Source: CAJKWP01 sp050943075 (GTDB lineage: Bacteria; Bacillota; Clostridia; Christensenellales; UBA1242). Taken from it: DNA of 16,808 bases. This document shows, in pieces, positions 12,001 to 15,288 of the stretch. Under the pieces are notes generated by a model. The model was given only the letters and a program-made list of their open reading frames with translations, had not been told where the DNA came from and ran no database searches. The translations under genes were made by a program, and so were the position numbers. Every line of letters begins with the position of its first letter. Within the stretch, counting starts at the first letter, position 1. The stretch lies in the NCBI GenBank assembly GCA_050943075.1, contig JBMNOM010000018.1, positions 1-16,808 of the forward strand, read 5' to 3'.

Positions 12001-13258
12001 TGAAGCTGAAGTTGAATTCAATATTTCTGTTCCAAGTGAAAAAGTGACAAACATTATTTCATACTTGTCAACAAGTGAACCACTTCATGGAACAGCAATC
12101 AGCAGAATTGATTACACTTATGAATATGTTTCATCTCCAAGAACAGTCGTTTCATTAAAACCAAGTGAAATTAAGATGGTGTATTCAAAAGCAGGAAATG
12201 CAAACTCACTCTTGTGGCATGAATTAACAAACAAAAACTTGCCAACGGGCAAATTCTTCTACAACATCACAAGAGCAAACGGCACTTTAGAGGTTGAAAC
12301 CAGCGAAAACATAATTGAAAACTTGAATGACAAAGACGTTGTTTCATACATTTGGGATGGATTGTTATTGGTTGAAAACCTTGAAAATGCAGAATACTTG
12401 CAATTAACCTATAACGGCAAACAAGTTTACTTTGACGCAAAAACATACAGGCACAATAACACAAGTTATATTGATGTTTCTCGTTTGTTTGACGAGCCAC
12501 TTAACAGGCTTGAAGTAAGCGCAGCAACTCCATTGGACACTAAACTTAAAGACATATTCACAAACCAATATGACACAATTAAAGCTTTGAGATATGAATT
12601 TGATGGTCAAGTTAAAACTTATGCATTAGTGAATTATGCAGACGCTGCTGTTGCGGACGCTTTAACTCAAAACTTGTTTGACATCTTCTTTGAAAATGAT
12701 GGAAATGGTAAGAATGCAATTACTGTTCTTTACAAAGATGAAATTCTTGCTCTTTCAACAAACTTCAATGAAAACAGCTGGACACTTCCAATACAACAAT
12801 ATTATTCATTTAAACAAGGCAATGTTCACTTTGCAACAGCGTTTATAAGCAATGTTCCAAACTACAACTTGTTCACATTGTTTAACACAAACATAATATT
12901 TGCAAAAGATGGCGAAGTTGAAATTGCAAGGTTGAAAAACTCAATTGATGTTTTGGCGGATGCTGTAATTATTGGCGATCCATCACAATTTGGTGCAATT
13001 AATGTGTTGTTTGAGTTTGAAGGACAAAGTGTTGCAATTTTCAACATAACAATTAACTTAATTGGCGAAGAATACTTTGGATTAATTAACATTGGAAAAC
13101 TTGAAACGCTTTATCAAAACCTAACAAGCAATGTTGTTTCCTACATTCACATTGATGAAGAAGGAAATGAGGTTGCAAACAAGATTTTTGCAAGAGTTGA
13201 AAACTATTCACTTGTTGATCAAGTTTTACCAAGTTTTGATATTACAACAGCTCAATAA
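20..13258 (+). CDS. Giant exported, N-terminally anchored beta-rich surface protein (4412 aa)
   Basis: The protein is about 4412 residues, very roughly 480 kDa. It starts with MRFFK, then a hydrophobic stretch to about residue 30, then an acidic segment (KEEVVEP). This fits a Sec signal-anchor with the N-terminus inside and the rest outside; no good signal-peptidase site or lipobox is visible. The remainder alternates short hydrophobic beta strands with Gly/Asn/Asp turns such as DENGN and DEEGN, as in chains of bacterial Ig-like domains. A VDVPVHSLEV strand near residues 148-157 marks an early domain boundary, and residues about 249-279 look helical. The only cysteine I find is C10, inside the membrane segment. 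There is no LPXTG motif, no C-terminal membrane helix, no SLH or choline-binding repeat and no recognisable enzyme motif. At least one diverged internal module repeat is visible (FYP at residues 1597 and 2116). The frame is intact throughout. Adhesin, surface-layer-like or cell-cell contact roles are possible; the function is unknown. Confidence 0.9.
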   Translation: MRFFKIFLICLSSIIGVTGVVLGTMFLTGYFKEEVVEPTSIAFNLSSYEVTDNFEMQIMANEEGVTQTKVTLSFAEGEQISDVNGEITDGVIIIPKNVEIGVPFTVRVFKELQNLGGESVEWIKGGISTLKAQSENVKVRTITTNVFVDVPVHSLEVKTYALIDGAPASKFNVGSSFFAEANFIPAASAYRYSKNGTKGTVEEFKKIYFTTPNTSSVEMVRDSVAYNKAEFRALQTGTNFEIKAQAFSKVEDELSALESVKNITDPEYAKEIILGLLNSNETITTQDSALVEVASLVVGGFNVSALGVNATFNKTTRLYARKETLISQGFYNLGVDIIASDGETKLYDYIPQVAIALYVESQEGNVPLEPNNDIIALTGGRTFEFGMSDGKTYNFVLPNVNYSDIGASSWDIVLKTEDSSVKAMIVLFETIDTTPVLNLNSLDNQGKPKNNIDIIGLNVVRGRVYWKQVFPAAEALYIYDAGAEGQTTVDQYNLKQSSLGETRIVVPEGNSYQKVVYFAYIEKSNTIDPDLDLSIFLNVLQTPTKLKIGDVTTLVYEIVDGLVSPKIEEELPENYEIKVLFATVETNYNGSARLDEEGGYIIDSYSSDAQGNLSTLAFVTRKTIKNLGAHVEVASNSVYLDGDKIAIVHKTDNAFEIVFNLLEEQEQFFIRDWEQGRISLRFLIEDVPTNIFEIVESKFIDHRFSLVVKAGPIQYVSETDTGFRYFKIELLHTQGKLGQITKKIEKTITYNSETLNVDAEVEQSLFELYDGLIKEITFAIDALEGKSSASNPFIVQTSLSAEQGVNNLLYENVPYASKAGSNNTISNSNMTDTALKQALYKEGTSAVNIIAKDKYGNEIKDETLWRLVSDDLEGKYLQISQSGQSINFLNATPENHSVKVGIETLNGIGGRKVVSSYSLYFAIHNPGKLVRVSTNEAGINMEDKYNYITKKNYVYDDATESYLISDFDDSFTDYKNQKIQVAVTGEGNSYINLTLVPDVGASPNVFQLFYALPIPGTNPVRYNVFDLLKTVSVYYDNDDRSIISEYVYFIEDEEGSITRLQILKNFGQKASLSFTVRTTIGLTFNLEINIDPVISGTPQKYGHDGAAEKIETNRYEGVYAQHELTITIPIEGLESINDDEYTPIVYDASTKKVVAAKGVGANGSGISIVGTTVEITLYLEDVSQQTLRHLVFVLDTTGTGIDGDYQRNIFDFARDIYLNVNPNIMSSANPNKTTNLPNENNKPVVQINVNQNVIENILGVNDDEAYFKVGRIEGERQLILGTQATSAYPFVEIAITDQNGMSTISTLFEIRFDGTKFNLHFKSTFRESASIYVTVSHKVSSQGSYIVGTYKIVFIPDITPNRAENNFVVYRGVEYLVLTAGTYSFTDDLAPLFTTQNEDISLIVNFSDLEPETPYWSITTQSGVPANIVIRQTNNILSDMLYITVLIRDVASITFPVIILPIQTPVVQYSLDYEDGALYDANFAVNGDLASLLSIDHLKTVGAYDIVEDASIISVFATEENPYGFFLRPNDAIFSLMDDPLSPGMSNIVAKINPTSGQLEIKVVGQDTFIIVVATINQNFKVYYRLKIKSSAVLKAFYPYADNLVAGDKAEYLYFMGAQNLTVDFTVNSFTADKPATKQELAGVYVGEELQENYFITKRFEMFRQIRFGGENGLQTLAFTPNNILSISIKQIQLLNPNTWAVESNVVAGQFANYVVFDGNNLRKLVFKNVGTYKVVLTINTDLYASVDYTIIVKDMPNNYSLSTTDTSLNLNAKKIELDSPTIVDEQVQSDILKTFKLTLTRSGIPYDNTNELRFFIYNSNGKLFVDEENNIQILYSPNVINARLAFYTRFGLIDTFDIVLNSLIDVVDPENQANKKYAQSVYGGQDYDFEQELAFIEKEDETLNKIEVSDWKVFVLDSQGNLLSVVPNILTYYTFENGILFTNFTILPVKQTQTLYFKIVVTLPNSSQFEFDFTLTVLPALEATGKTNSSELITHELIALEEIELYIFNNNIDTSNNKHYLYINNGVDLEVRQVDGEFFATSQSFTGEYFINISPVTGSSVIADVRLENGVVIIATNAVAFDTRIVLRVTVSLDTYFMESFIAFNITPDAIVETFYPELEGLDIRFESIYYDQERGGINLLESPSFQSEPRVRIESLDDKDKKEDAYVTYRVVSGEQDSSKFEILGGSFITGTTNYSLKTSKFTFGFKNNPTYDFAEVEFEIYVSGISRAKYIIKVYSKISSVYSVKVNNINEVEGANSELFYLGEDRRDIFNGAQAIRFTVAQTVNSNIKINMYKSSTNTNVFITSFQVGTADRRQVKTIKMPMSLSSSTLADLTQNNVKFKFVNAQDQESTVFYTLQDLTNGTNGASKVFELNTEGNNSSFVVMRRLVVTYLGVEINDTEFLNEVKVSEDASSVTPANFRISYEGLGDDVTVRSASVGIYIGDTTDSNSLGTYSYVVKANFQIQSQGMMEFMVGQNYNRLLSQLGIKKLSGENFVNYDANGNPIVSNVLLSKQAEIKLDLKTKNDFIEAYYADRPTVPYEIIPGFPPVTRSTASTDGPDEVVYDFNLMPFGAPNGGLLVTLIFTYKFDNGNNTPQNEEAEILFRREIQVKIVPNWNIRLLNQNGIENSLANPERISANDFAQGSNLYNYIFAEADNVDQTKVLAYKLNVDVANQALQLNYTLDTEYSSVASIVKIASGGIITKVSINLTKPLFAERKIIVKIADNFGYSLNFYFVVEPQEVINYESGLAGGKVFEGDKLIIQHSATQDDEGIDHTIHLNKQTINNNITAMLILRKENGDELALLTDDFVSLDTPILVKYLDGSVFSQTQFNVYVYIEILLKDSLSGEIYTVNTVKFFLYQRYTPVVQETKVRDGNSFNLINYIAVEDKKLNTPIGVPTLENDRMLYIKRQNFNGYVVVSPEGLVSKTINISDNNYVSGNNGYSFISLKKAFPDIGGNIANYVYKVTEISDSTSKVKFAISGKNLTYTVLADNPYPTNSYVVYLFDGYQYYDVEIGPGATKVLPNEGFSILGYDISASGTIMYSMESKQVGGTSKQYIYINNSSALLNAEIRLTTTVGQNQLVIKQSSSNPALYSISNGTFTIPNQMVDEDGVLELEAVVQGQTISFVSNGENWIITGYSIRENLTPHEFRIVNDKKLKMVTIDTSNSGTIKEVDVIFAGVDQILPVKLNKNDTQEFSMLEVHLNKWNKEFPSYNANYISFADSPIRADDLTKVKGLEYYNDTLEVKVGPSSTATVGRIALNITRVRGTQEITKSYEIPVYNFAYTYNIGISYSFKDYENNLIKDGDIYRIQVVNLPTRAPSYINFVLPNGSVINNVQLNDVHPYTVVINDLKVFEIVDDEMIHGQTSIKLDSSAQFNYFQALKYVGVDKYYVIGFNGVLHVLNPVNYQVSPYYFGIDTSKVYEQIEGRGIDDYRQGSTQPDGTVPYYIDFDTWASNVALLASSQKPTQDRLREGFFNNYLRFAFNSGAGAKDRIDENGNITIYLPEGSAVTTIHLEIDVQVAVNGAKNVFINQSEQQENIEWIGIGSIRLVFNTYPQYRLESQAPGLGYVVATVDNSAIQDQDIFVKYIEIKENEDANSRVAFSVNRLFERNSLTIKNVLTQTTTAEHKGLSRVYLTSNEEKNYQVSFSLDGKLNVNAVLTSEFIRYDGLPTILGANIVPGGTATLELKVINGGQTTVYTGNYTNNSNKILFSEIALSSIIASENGKTFKDIIETAIADGHTFEIIPVANDKLNVSVVWTKLDLTQIASMLSISFFGDATPESATKYDEIITILKSSKLFKLTPISSASQQGTIDKVWVEVAGKTAAEIQHEEFYAVTQSILSGGVLQKAQTVVVKAVNTSENIKEIQLNVPVLVSSLGAGNYTSIVLVEKLDKAVGIKGPTLINANGFYSFELGVYIKENSMISFESELSVIKQENPDSDYVISSDLTTYYKGIENVFLQSNGLTDTSGLTQYAAAIIAKKLTEIDGNENEAEVEFNISVPSEKVTNIISYLSTSEPLHGTAISRIDYTYEYVSSPRTVVSLKPSEIKMVYSKAGNANSLLWHELTNKNLPTGKFFYNITRANGTLEVETSENIIENLNDKDVVSYIWDGLLLVENLENAEYLQLTYNGKQVYFDAKTYRHNNTSYIDVSRLFDEPLNRLEVSAATPLDTKLKDIFTNQYDTIKALRYEFDGQVKTYALVNYADAAVADALTQNLFDIFFENDGNGKNAITVLYKDEILALSTNFNENSWTLPIQQYYSFKQGNVHFATAFISNVPNYNLFTLFNTNIIFAKDGEVEIARLKNSIDVLADAVIIGDPSQFGAINVLFEFEGQSVAIFNITINLIGEEYFGLINIGKLETLYQNLTSNVVSYIHIDEEGNEVANKIFARVENYSLVDQVLPSFDITTAQ
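4688..5284 (+). repeat. Diverged protein module, copy 1, in the giant protein (residues 1557-1755)
   Basis: This segment has a strand containing QDTFIIVV, then AVLKAFYP (FYP at 1597-1599), then about 130 residues ending in a YKVV...DYTIIVKD strand pair. It parallels residues 2069-2240, which show FDTRIVLR, AIVETFYP and a final KYIIKVYSK. The likeness is at protein level only, with no long DNA identity, so this would be an old duplication. The boundaries are approximate. Confidence 0.4.
6224..6739 (+). repeat. Diverged protein module, copy 2, in the giant protein (residues 2069-2240)
   Basis: This is the partner of the module at residues 1557-1755. The FYP signature is at residues 2116-2118, 519 residues after the first. 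The common order is a DT-x-I-V strand, a gap of about 25 residues, the A-[VI]-[VL]-x-x-FYP turn, a variable middle, and a terminal YxI-I-V-type strand. This supports construction from large, diverged repeating units of about 500 residues. Confidence 0.4.
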
Positions 13259-13268
13259 TGCCAAGAAA

Positions 13269-13303
13269 AAGCATTAAATTTAAACAAAGTTTAATTCGTG
13301 CTT
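13269..13303 (+). other. Imperfect hairpin just after the giant gene
   Basis: AAGCAT pairs with GTGCTT (one G-T wobble), and further in TTAAAC pairs with GTTTAA around an AAA loop, with a mismatch and a two-base bulge between. No T-tract follows, so it is not a terminator by itself. It resembles in wording the terminator downstream of the terminase gene, which also has GCATT, TTAAAC and GTTT, and it may protect the 3' end of the long mRNA or be an older terminator. Confidence 0.4.
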
Positions 13304-13310
13304 AACAATT

Positions 13311-13343
13311 AAAAACAAGCTTTTAAACAAAAGCTTGTTTTTT
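13311..13343 (+). terminator. Rho-independent terminator of the giant gene
   Basis: AAAAACAAGCTTTT (13311-13324) pairs perfectly with AAAAGCTTGTTTTT (13329-13342) around a four-base AAAC loop, giving a 14-bp stem whose 3' side ends in a T-tract. It lies about 50 bases past the TAA at 13256-13258 and should end the giant transcript. Confidence 0.88.
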
Positions 13344-13642
13344 ATTGCTGTTTTTGCTTTAAAGTGAATAAAATTGTTTGCATATTAATTTAAAATATTA
13401 TTATTCAAGTAAGCAGTTTAAGCAAGCTGGGCAATTTGGGGCTTAACACAAACAAAACTTTAAACAAAATTTTTTGCAAAGAAAAGATGGAAAAAGTTTT
13501 AAAAAAAATTCAATTTATTTTTTTTAATTATAATTATAGCAAAAAATTTGTTTTTGCAGGTCAGTGTGGCTTAAAAAACGCAGTTATATTATTTGCGTAA
13601 AATGTTGTATTTTATTTGTCTTTGTATGAAAATGTAGAAAAT

Positions 13643-13664
13643 TTCGACAAAAAACGACAAAAAC
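13643..13664 (-). promoter_or_regulatory. Candidate tandem Spo0A boxes
   Basis: On the minus strand a perfect TGTCGAA box (13643-13649) and a poorer TGTCGTT box (13653-13659) lie in the same direction exactly 10 bp apart. On the plus strand this is CGACAAAAAA followed by CGACAAAAAC. The known Spo0A consensus is TGNCGAA, and tandem boxes one helical turn apart are used at the Bacillus abrB promoter. The pair is about 90 bases upstream of the -35 at 13738. A chance match in AT-rich DNA is possible, and it is unknown whether this organism has Spo0A. Confidence 0.35.
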
Positions 13665-13682
13665 ATAAATCTAAAGATTATT

Positions 13683-13784
13683 TTTTACAAAATTAATAAA
13701 TATTTTACAAAAACGCAAAAAAGTTGGCACAGTTGCATTGACACTTGCAATTCTCTAACCTATAATTCTTTTGATTTTACAAAA
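13683..13784 (+). repeat. Three copies of TTTTACAAAA around the regulator promoter
   Basis: Exact 10-base copies lie at 13683-13692, 13703-13712 and 13775-13784. The first two are 20 bp apart, about two helical turns, and upstream of the -35. The third lies between the expected transcription start and the ribosome binding site. The placement fits operator sites, perhaps for autoregulation by the downstream HTH protein, but the words are AT-rich and could recur by chance. Confidence 0.4.
13738..13766 (+). promoter_or_regulatory. Perfect-consensus sigma-A-type promoter
   Basis: TTGACA (13738-13743), a 17-base spacer, and TATAAT (13761-13766) match the vegetative consensus at all 12 positions. 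The expected start of transcription is near 13773, giving a 5' leader of about 27 bases to the ATG at 13800. Such a strong promoter before a regulator suggests that repression or tight control is needed. Confidence 0.88.
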
Positions 13785-13786
13785 AA

Positions 13787-13793
13787 AGAGGAG
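13787..13793 (+). promoter_or_regulatory. Ribosome binding site of the HTH gene
   Basis: AGAGGAG lies six bases before the ATG at 13800. The strong match and spacing fix this start codon. Confidence 0.8.
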
Positions 13794-13799
13794 AGATTT

Positions 13800-14228
13800 A
13801 TGCTTGTTTGGGCAAAGACATTATTAAGTGTGTATAGATATTTGGATAGGGTTGCAGATGCAATTGACAAAATTGTGTTTTCAAGGGCAATCAACTCATT
13901 TTACACTTCTGGCAGCAATTTGGCTTTTAATTCTGTTGAAAGTGTGACTGATGACATTTTAAATTTAACTGAAAGAAAGGTTAATTTAATTAATTTAAAA
14001 TTAATCATCAAAGAATGCTTGGAAAACACAAAGCCTGATTTAACGCCATATTTAATTGCCAATTTAATTGAAGGCAAAACCTGTTTTGAATGCGTGAGCA
14101 TTTTTAATGTGTCTTTGCGAACATATTTCCGAAAAATTAATTTGGCACTTGAAAGTTTTATTAAAACACTTATAAGAAAAGGGTGTGACCAAACTTTTTT
14201 TAACACAATGTTAAAAGATGAAACTTAG
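13800..14228 (+). CDS. Helix-turn-helix regulator, sigma-region-4/phage-regulator-like (142 aa)
   Basis: This is a small, mostly helical protein. Residues about 80-120 read as a tri-helical HTH: a leading helix (LTPYLIANLIEG), a turn, a second helix (CFECVSIF), NVSLRT at the start of the recognition helix, then YFRKINLALESF. This is the pattern of sigma-70 region 4 and of ArpU/late-gene-activator proteins of phages of Gram-positive bacteria. The N-terminal half (residues 1-70) is helical without a motif I can name. It likely binds DNA, either as a late-gene activator or as a host transcription factor. It has its own consensus promoter and RBS and sits upstream of a terminase gene, as phage late regulators often do, but an opposite-strand gene separates them. 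It ends at TAG although the same frame stays open for 55 more codons, so this may be a truncated form. Family assignment is inferred from pattern only. Confidence 0.7.
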   Translation: MLVWAKTLLSVYRYLDRVADAIDKIVFSRAINSFYTSGSNLAFNSVESVTDDILNLTERKVNLINLKLIIKECLENTKPDLTPYLIANLIEGKTCFECVSIFNVSLRTYFRKINLALESFIKTLIRKGCDQTFFNTMLKDET

Positions 14229-14396
14229 ATTATTGAAGTTAGAAACACCTTTGCAAAAAACATTAACAGTGCAATTAACGAAAATTTTAAAATTGAAAGC
14301 AAAGTTAGTTTAAAACAAAAAAAAAGGTTAAAAAATGTCAGTAAAGTCATTTGCGGAAGCGTTAATCCTCAAACTCAAAATAGTCAGAGTTTTTAA
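14229..14396 (+). pseudogene. In-frame continuation of the HTH gene beyond its TAG
   Basis: Directly after the TAG at 14226-14228 the same frame runs for 55 sense codons to TAA at 14394-14396, reading IIEVRNTFAKNIN near the start and ending in NSQSF. Codon choice (GAA, AAC, AGC, GTT, AAA) resembles the neighbouring genes, and stops would be expected about every dozen codons in DNA this AT-rich. There is no start codon or RBS of its own. It looks like the former C-terminal part of the HTH protein (about 198 residues if the TAG were TGG or CAG), lost by nonsense mutation, or else a readthrough product. The last 35 bases overlap the 3' end of the converging gene. Confidence 0.45.
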
Positions 14397-14403
14397 CCTT
14401 TTT
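14321..14403. terminator. Possible bidirectional terminator between converging genes
   Basis: AAAAAGGTTAAAAA (14321-14334) and TTTTTAACCTTTTT (14390-14403) form a perfect 14-bp inverted repeat with a 55-base loop. Read on the minus strand, the stem runs into nine Ts; read on the plus strand, it is followed by a T-rich run. The right arm lies within the Lys-rich tail codons of the minus-strand gene. The loop is longer than usual for an intrinsic terminator, so this is tentative. Confidence 0.4.
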
Positions 14404-15204
14404 AATTTTCTTTTTATTTTTGCCCACGTCAAGCGCAATTTTTGTTGTTTTAAACAAAAAGTATATAATTGCCAAACAAGGTAAACTTACGCCCAAAACA
14501 ATTATAATTTGCATTACTTTGCTTAAATTGCTTAAGGCATTGCCCCCGTTTTCTTGAGAAACTGGCTGAAAAATTGGCGCCTCAATTTCTTCCAAAACTT
14601 CTTGATTTGGCTCAATTTTGGTTAAGTTATCACAAAAAACTGAATAAAGATAGCCAAATTCTGTTTTGCTTGTTGCCGGCACAATATATTTGCAATAATA
14701 CCAAATTTTGCCTTTGTTTGGAATTGCTTCCTCGCCATTTGTTTTGCCATAGTAAACAAGGTTTGTTTCCAAGAATGGCACTGTTGTAATCACATTAAAA
14801 GGCCCTTCGCTGTTAACTGGTGTGGAACGCAAATTAAGCCCTTCAAAAGCATAAACTCTGAAATTTATGTTTGTTGCAAAGGGCTTTTGTGGTGTGCCTT
14901 TAACAAAGCGCAAATTGTTTTTTAAAACATAGCCAACCACGCCCATATATTCCGCTTTATAAAAATTGTTTTTTTCGTTTTCCAACAGTTTAACAAAATA
15001 TGTTTGCTCCAAAACAAAAAGTGCGTTTGCGTCGTTAATTTCTGGGCTTTTGTAAAACAAAGTTGAGTTATTTGTTATTTGAGCATAAGGATATTCCACA
15101 GCAAAAACAACTGCTTTTTCTTCAAACAAAAAAATGCAGGGGAAAAACGCAAGCATAAGAAAAACAAACAAAAATTTAATTGGGGCAATGTAATGATTTT
15201 TCAT
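14362..15204 (-). CDS. Membrane-anchored protein with two SH3-like domains (280 aa)
   Basis: The protein opens with a signal peptide: a Lys/His-containing start, a hydrophobic core at about residues 11-27, and a possible cleavage after VFA near residue 35. Two SH3b-like segments follow. Residues about 37-103 carry strands such as FVKLLENEKNNFYKAEY and GVVGYVLKNNL. Residues about 110-197 carry the typical GLNLRSTP motif (residues 122-129) and GYLYSVF. A linker at about 198-228 precedes a membrane helix at 230-252 and a cytoplasmic tail with a Lys-rich patch (GKNKKKIKKVK) and an acidic end. The predicted topology is outside-facing SH3 domains held by one C-terminal helix. Bacterial SH3b domains usually bind cell-wall peptides or related ligands. 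No hydrolase domain is present, so a wall-sensing or scaffolding role is more likely than lysis. The gene is divergent from the terminase gene and converges on the HTH gene. No clear RBS precedes the ATG at 15204. Confidence 0.85.
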   Translation of the reverse strand: MKNHYIAPIKFLFVFLMLAFFPCIFLFEEKAVVFAVEYPYAQITNNSTLFYKSPEINDANALFVLEQTYFVKLLENEKNNFYKAEYMGVVGYVLKNNLRFVKGTPQKPFATNINFRVYAFEGLNLRSTPVNSEGPFNVITTVPFLETNLVYYGKTNGEEAIPNKGKIWYYCKYIVPATSKTEFGYLYSVFCDNLTKIEPNQEVLEEIEAPIFQPVSQENGGNALSNLSKVMQIIIVLGVSLPCLAIIYFLFKTTKIALDVGKNKKKIKKVKNSDYFEFED

Positions 15205-15210
15205 ACATTA

Positions 15211-15216
15211 ATTATA
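15211..15216 (-). promoter_or_regulatory. Possible -10 box of the SH3-like protein gene
   Basis: On the minus strand a perfect TATAAT ends six bases before the ATG at 15204. Transcription would start at or very near the start codon, giving a leaderless or nearly leaderless mRNA, which agrees with the lack of a visible Shine-Dalgarno sequence. No good -35 is seen at 16-18 bp, and TATAAT is common in AT-rich DNA. Confidence 0.3.
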
Positions 15217-15240
15217 AAATTTATTGCCAAACGAAACATT

Positions 15241-15256
15241 TAAGATAATTGTCTTA
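15241..15256. promoter_or_regulatory. 16-bp near-palindrome between divergent genes, candidate operator
   Basis: TAAGATAATTGTCTTA is symmetric except for one base pair (TAAGA and TCTTA arms around a six-base centre). It lies 37 bases from the start of the minus-strand gene and 33 bases from the terminase ATG, a typical place for a dimeric repressor to control both. No known regulator site is recognised. Confidence 0.35.
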
Positions 15257-15280
15257 ATTTGCTTGTTCGTTGTTTAATTT

Positions 15281-15286
15281 GGGAGG
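15281..15286 (+). promoter_or_regulatory. Ribosome binding site that decides the terminase start
   Basis: GGGAGG is followed after two bases by ATG (15289) and after five bases by TTG (15292), both in the terminase frame. Spacing favours the TTG and codon preference favours the ATG; the difference is one residue. The TTG at 15259 would put the RBS inside the gene and is unlikely. Confidence 0.7.
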
Positions 15287-15288
15287 AA

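Larger units (their letters stand above)
13344..13799. other. AT-rich regulatory intergenic region
   Basis: There is no convincing gene here. From left to right it holds an A/T-rich stretch with no clear signal up to about 13535, a small inverted repeat at 13539-13557 (GCAAAAA and TTTTTGC arms around ATTTG), tandem CGACAAAAA motifs, repeated TTTTACAAAA words, and a consensus promoter with RBS. The left two thirds do not resemble a tRNA or a riboswitch that I recognise. Confidence 0.6.

Noticed and set aside
152..13092. Many antisense and shifted open frames of 60-116 codons inside the giant gene, for example 6623-6973 minus and 507-851 plus
   Set aside because: They are shadows of a strongly biased coding frame. 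They lack ribosome binding sites, have odd composition with Cys- or His-rich tracts, and show no domain pattern.
13539..13557. A small inverted repeat with GCAAAAA and TTTTTGC arms around ATTTG, considered as a terminator
   Set aside because: The stem is almost all A-T, no T-tract follows it, and no transcript is expected to end there.
13487..13600. A 37-codon open frame in the intergenic gap, starting MEKVLKKIQF and ending in TAA
   Set aside because: There is no good Shine-Dalgarno sequence (only AAAGAAAAG upstream) and no promoter, and much of it is A/T homopolymer. It could be a small peptide gene, but the sequence does not support calling it.
13259..13799. An attachment site or prophage boundary in the gap
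   Set aside because: No tRNA gene, integrase gene or repeated core sequence is visible in the window, so a boundary cannot be supported here.
13901..14206. A 101-codon frame on the minus strand opposite the HTH gene
   Set aside because: It is the complement of a better-supported gene that has a consensus promoter and RBS; it has no RBS of its own.
14574..14789. A 71-codon plus-strand frame opposite the SH3-like gene
   Set aside because: It has no ribosome binding site and is Cys/Leu-rich in the manner of a shadow frame. The opposite strand has a signal peptide, SH3 motifs and a membrane helix.
15259..15288. An upstream TTG start for the terminase that would add ten residues
   Set aside because: It would place the GGGAGG ribosome binding site inside the coding region and has no Shine-Dalgarno sequence of its own.
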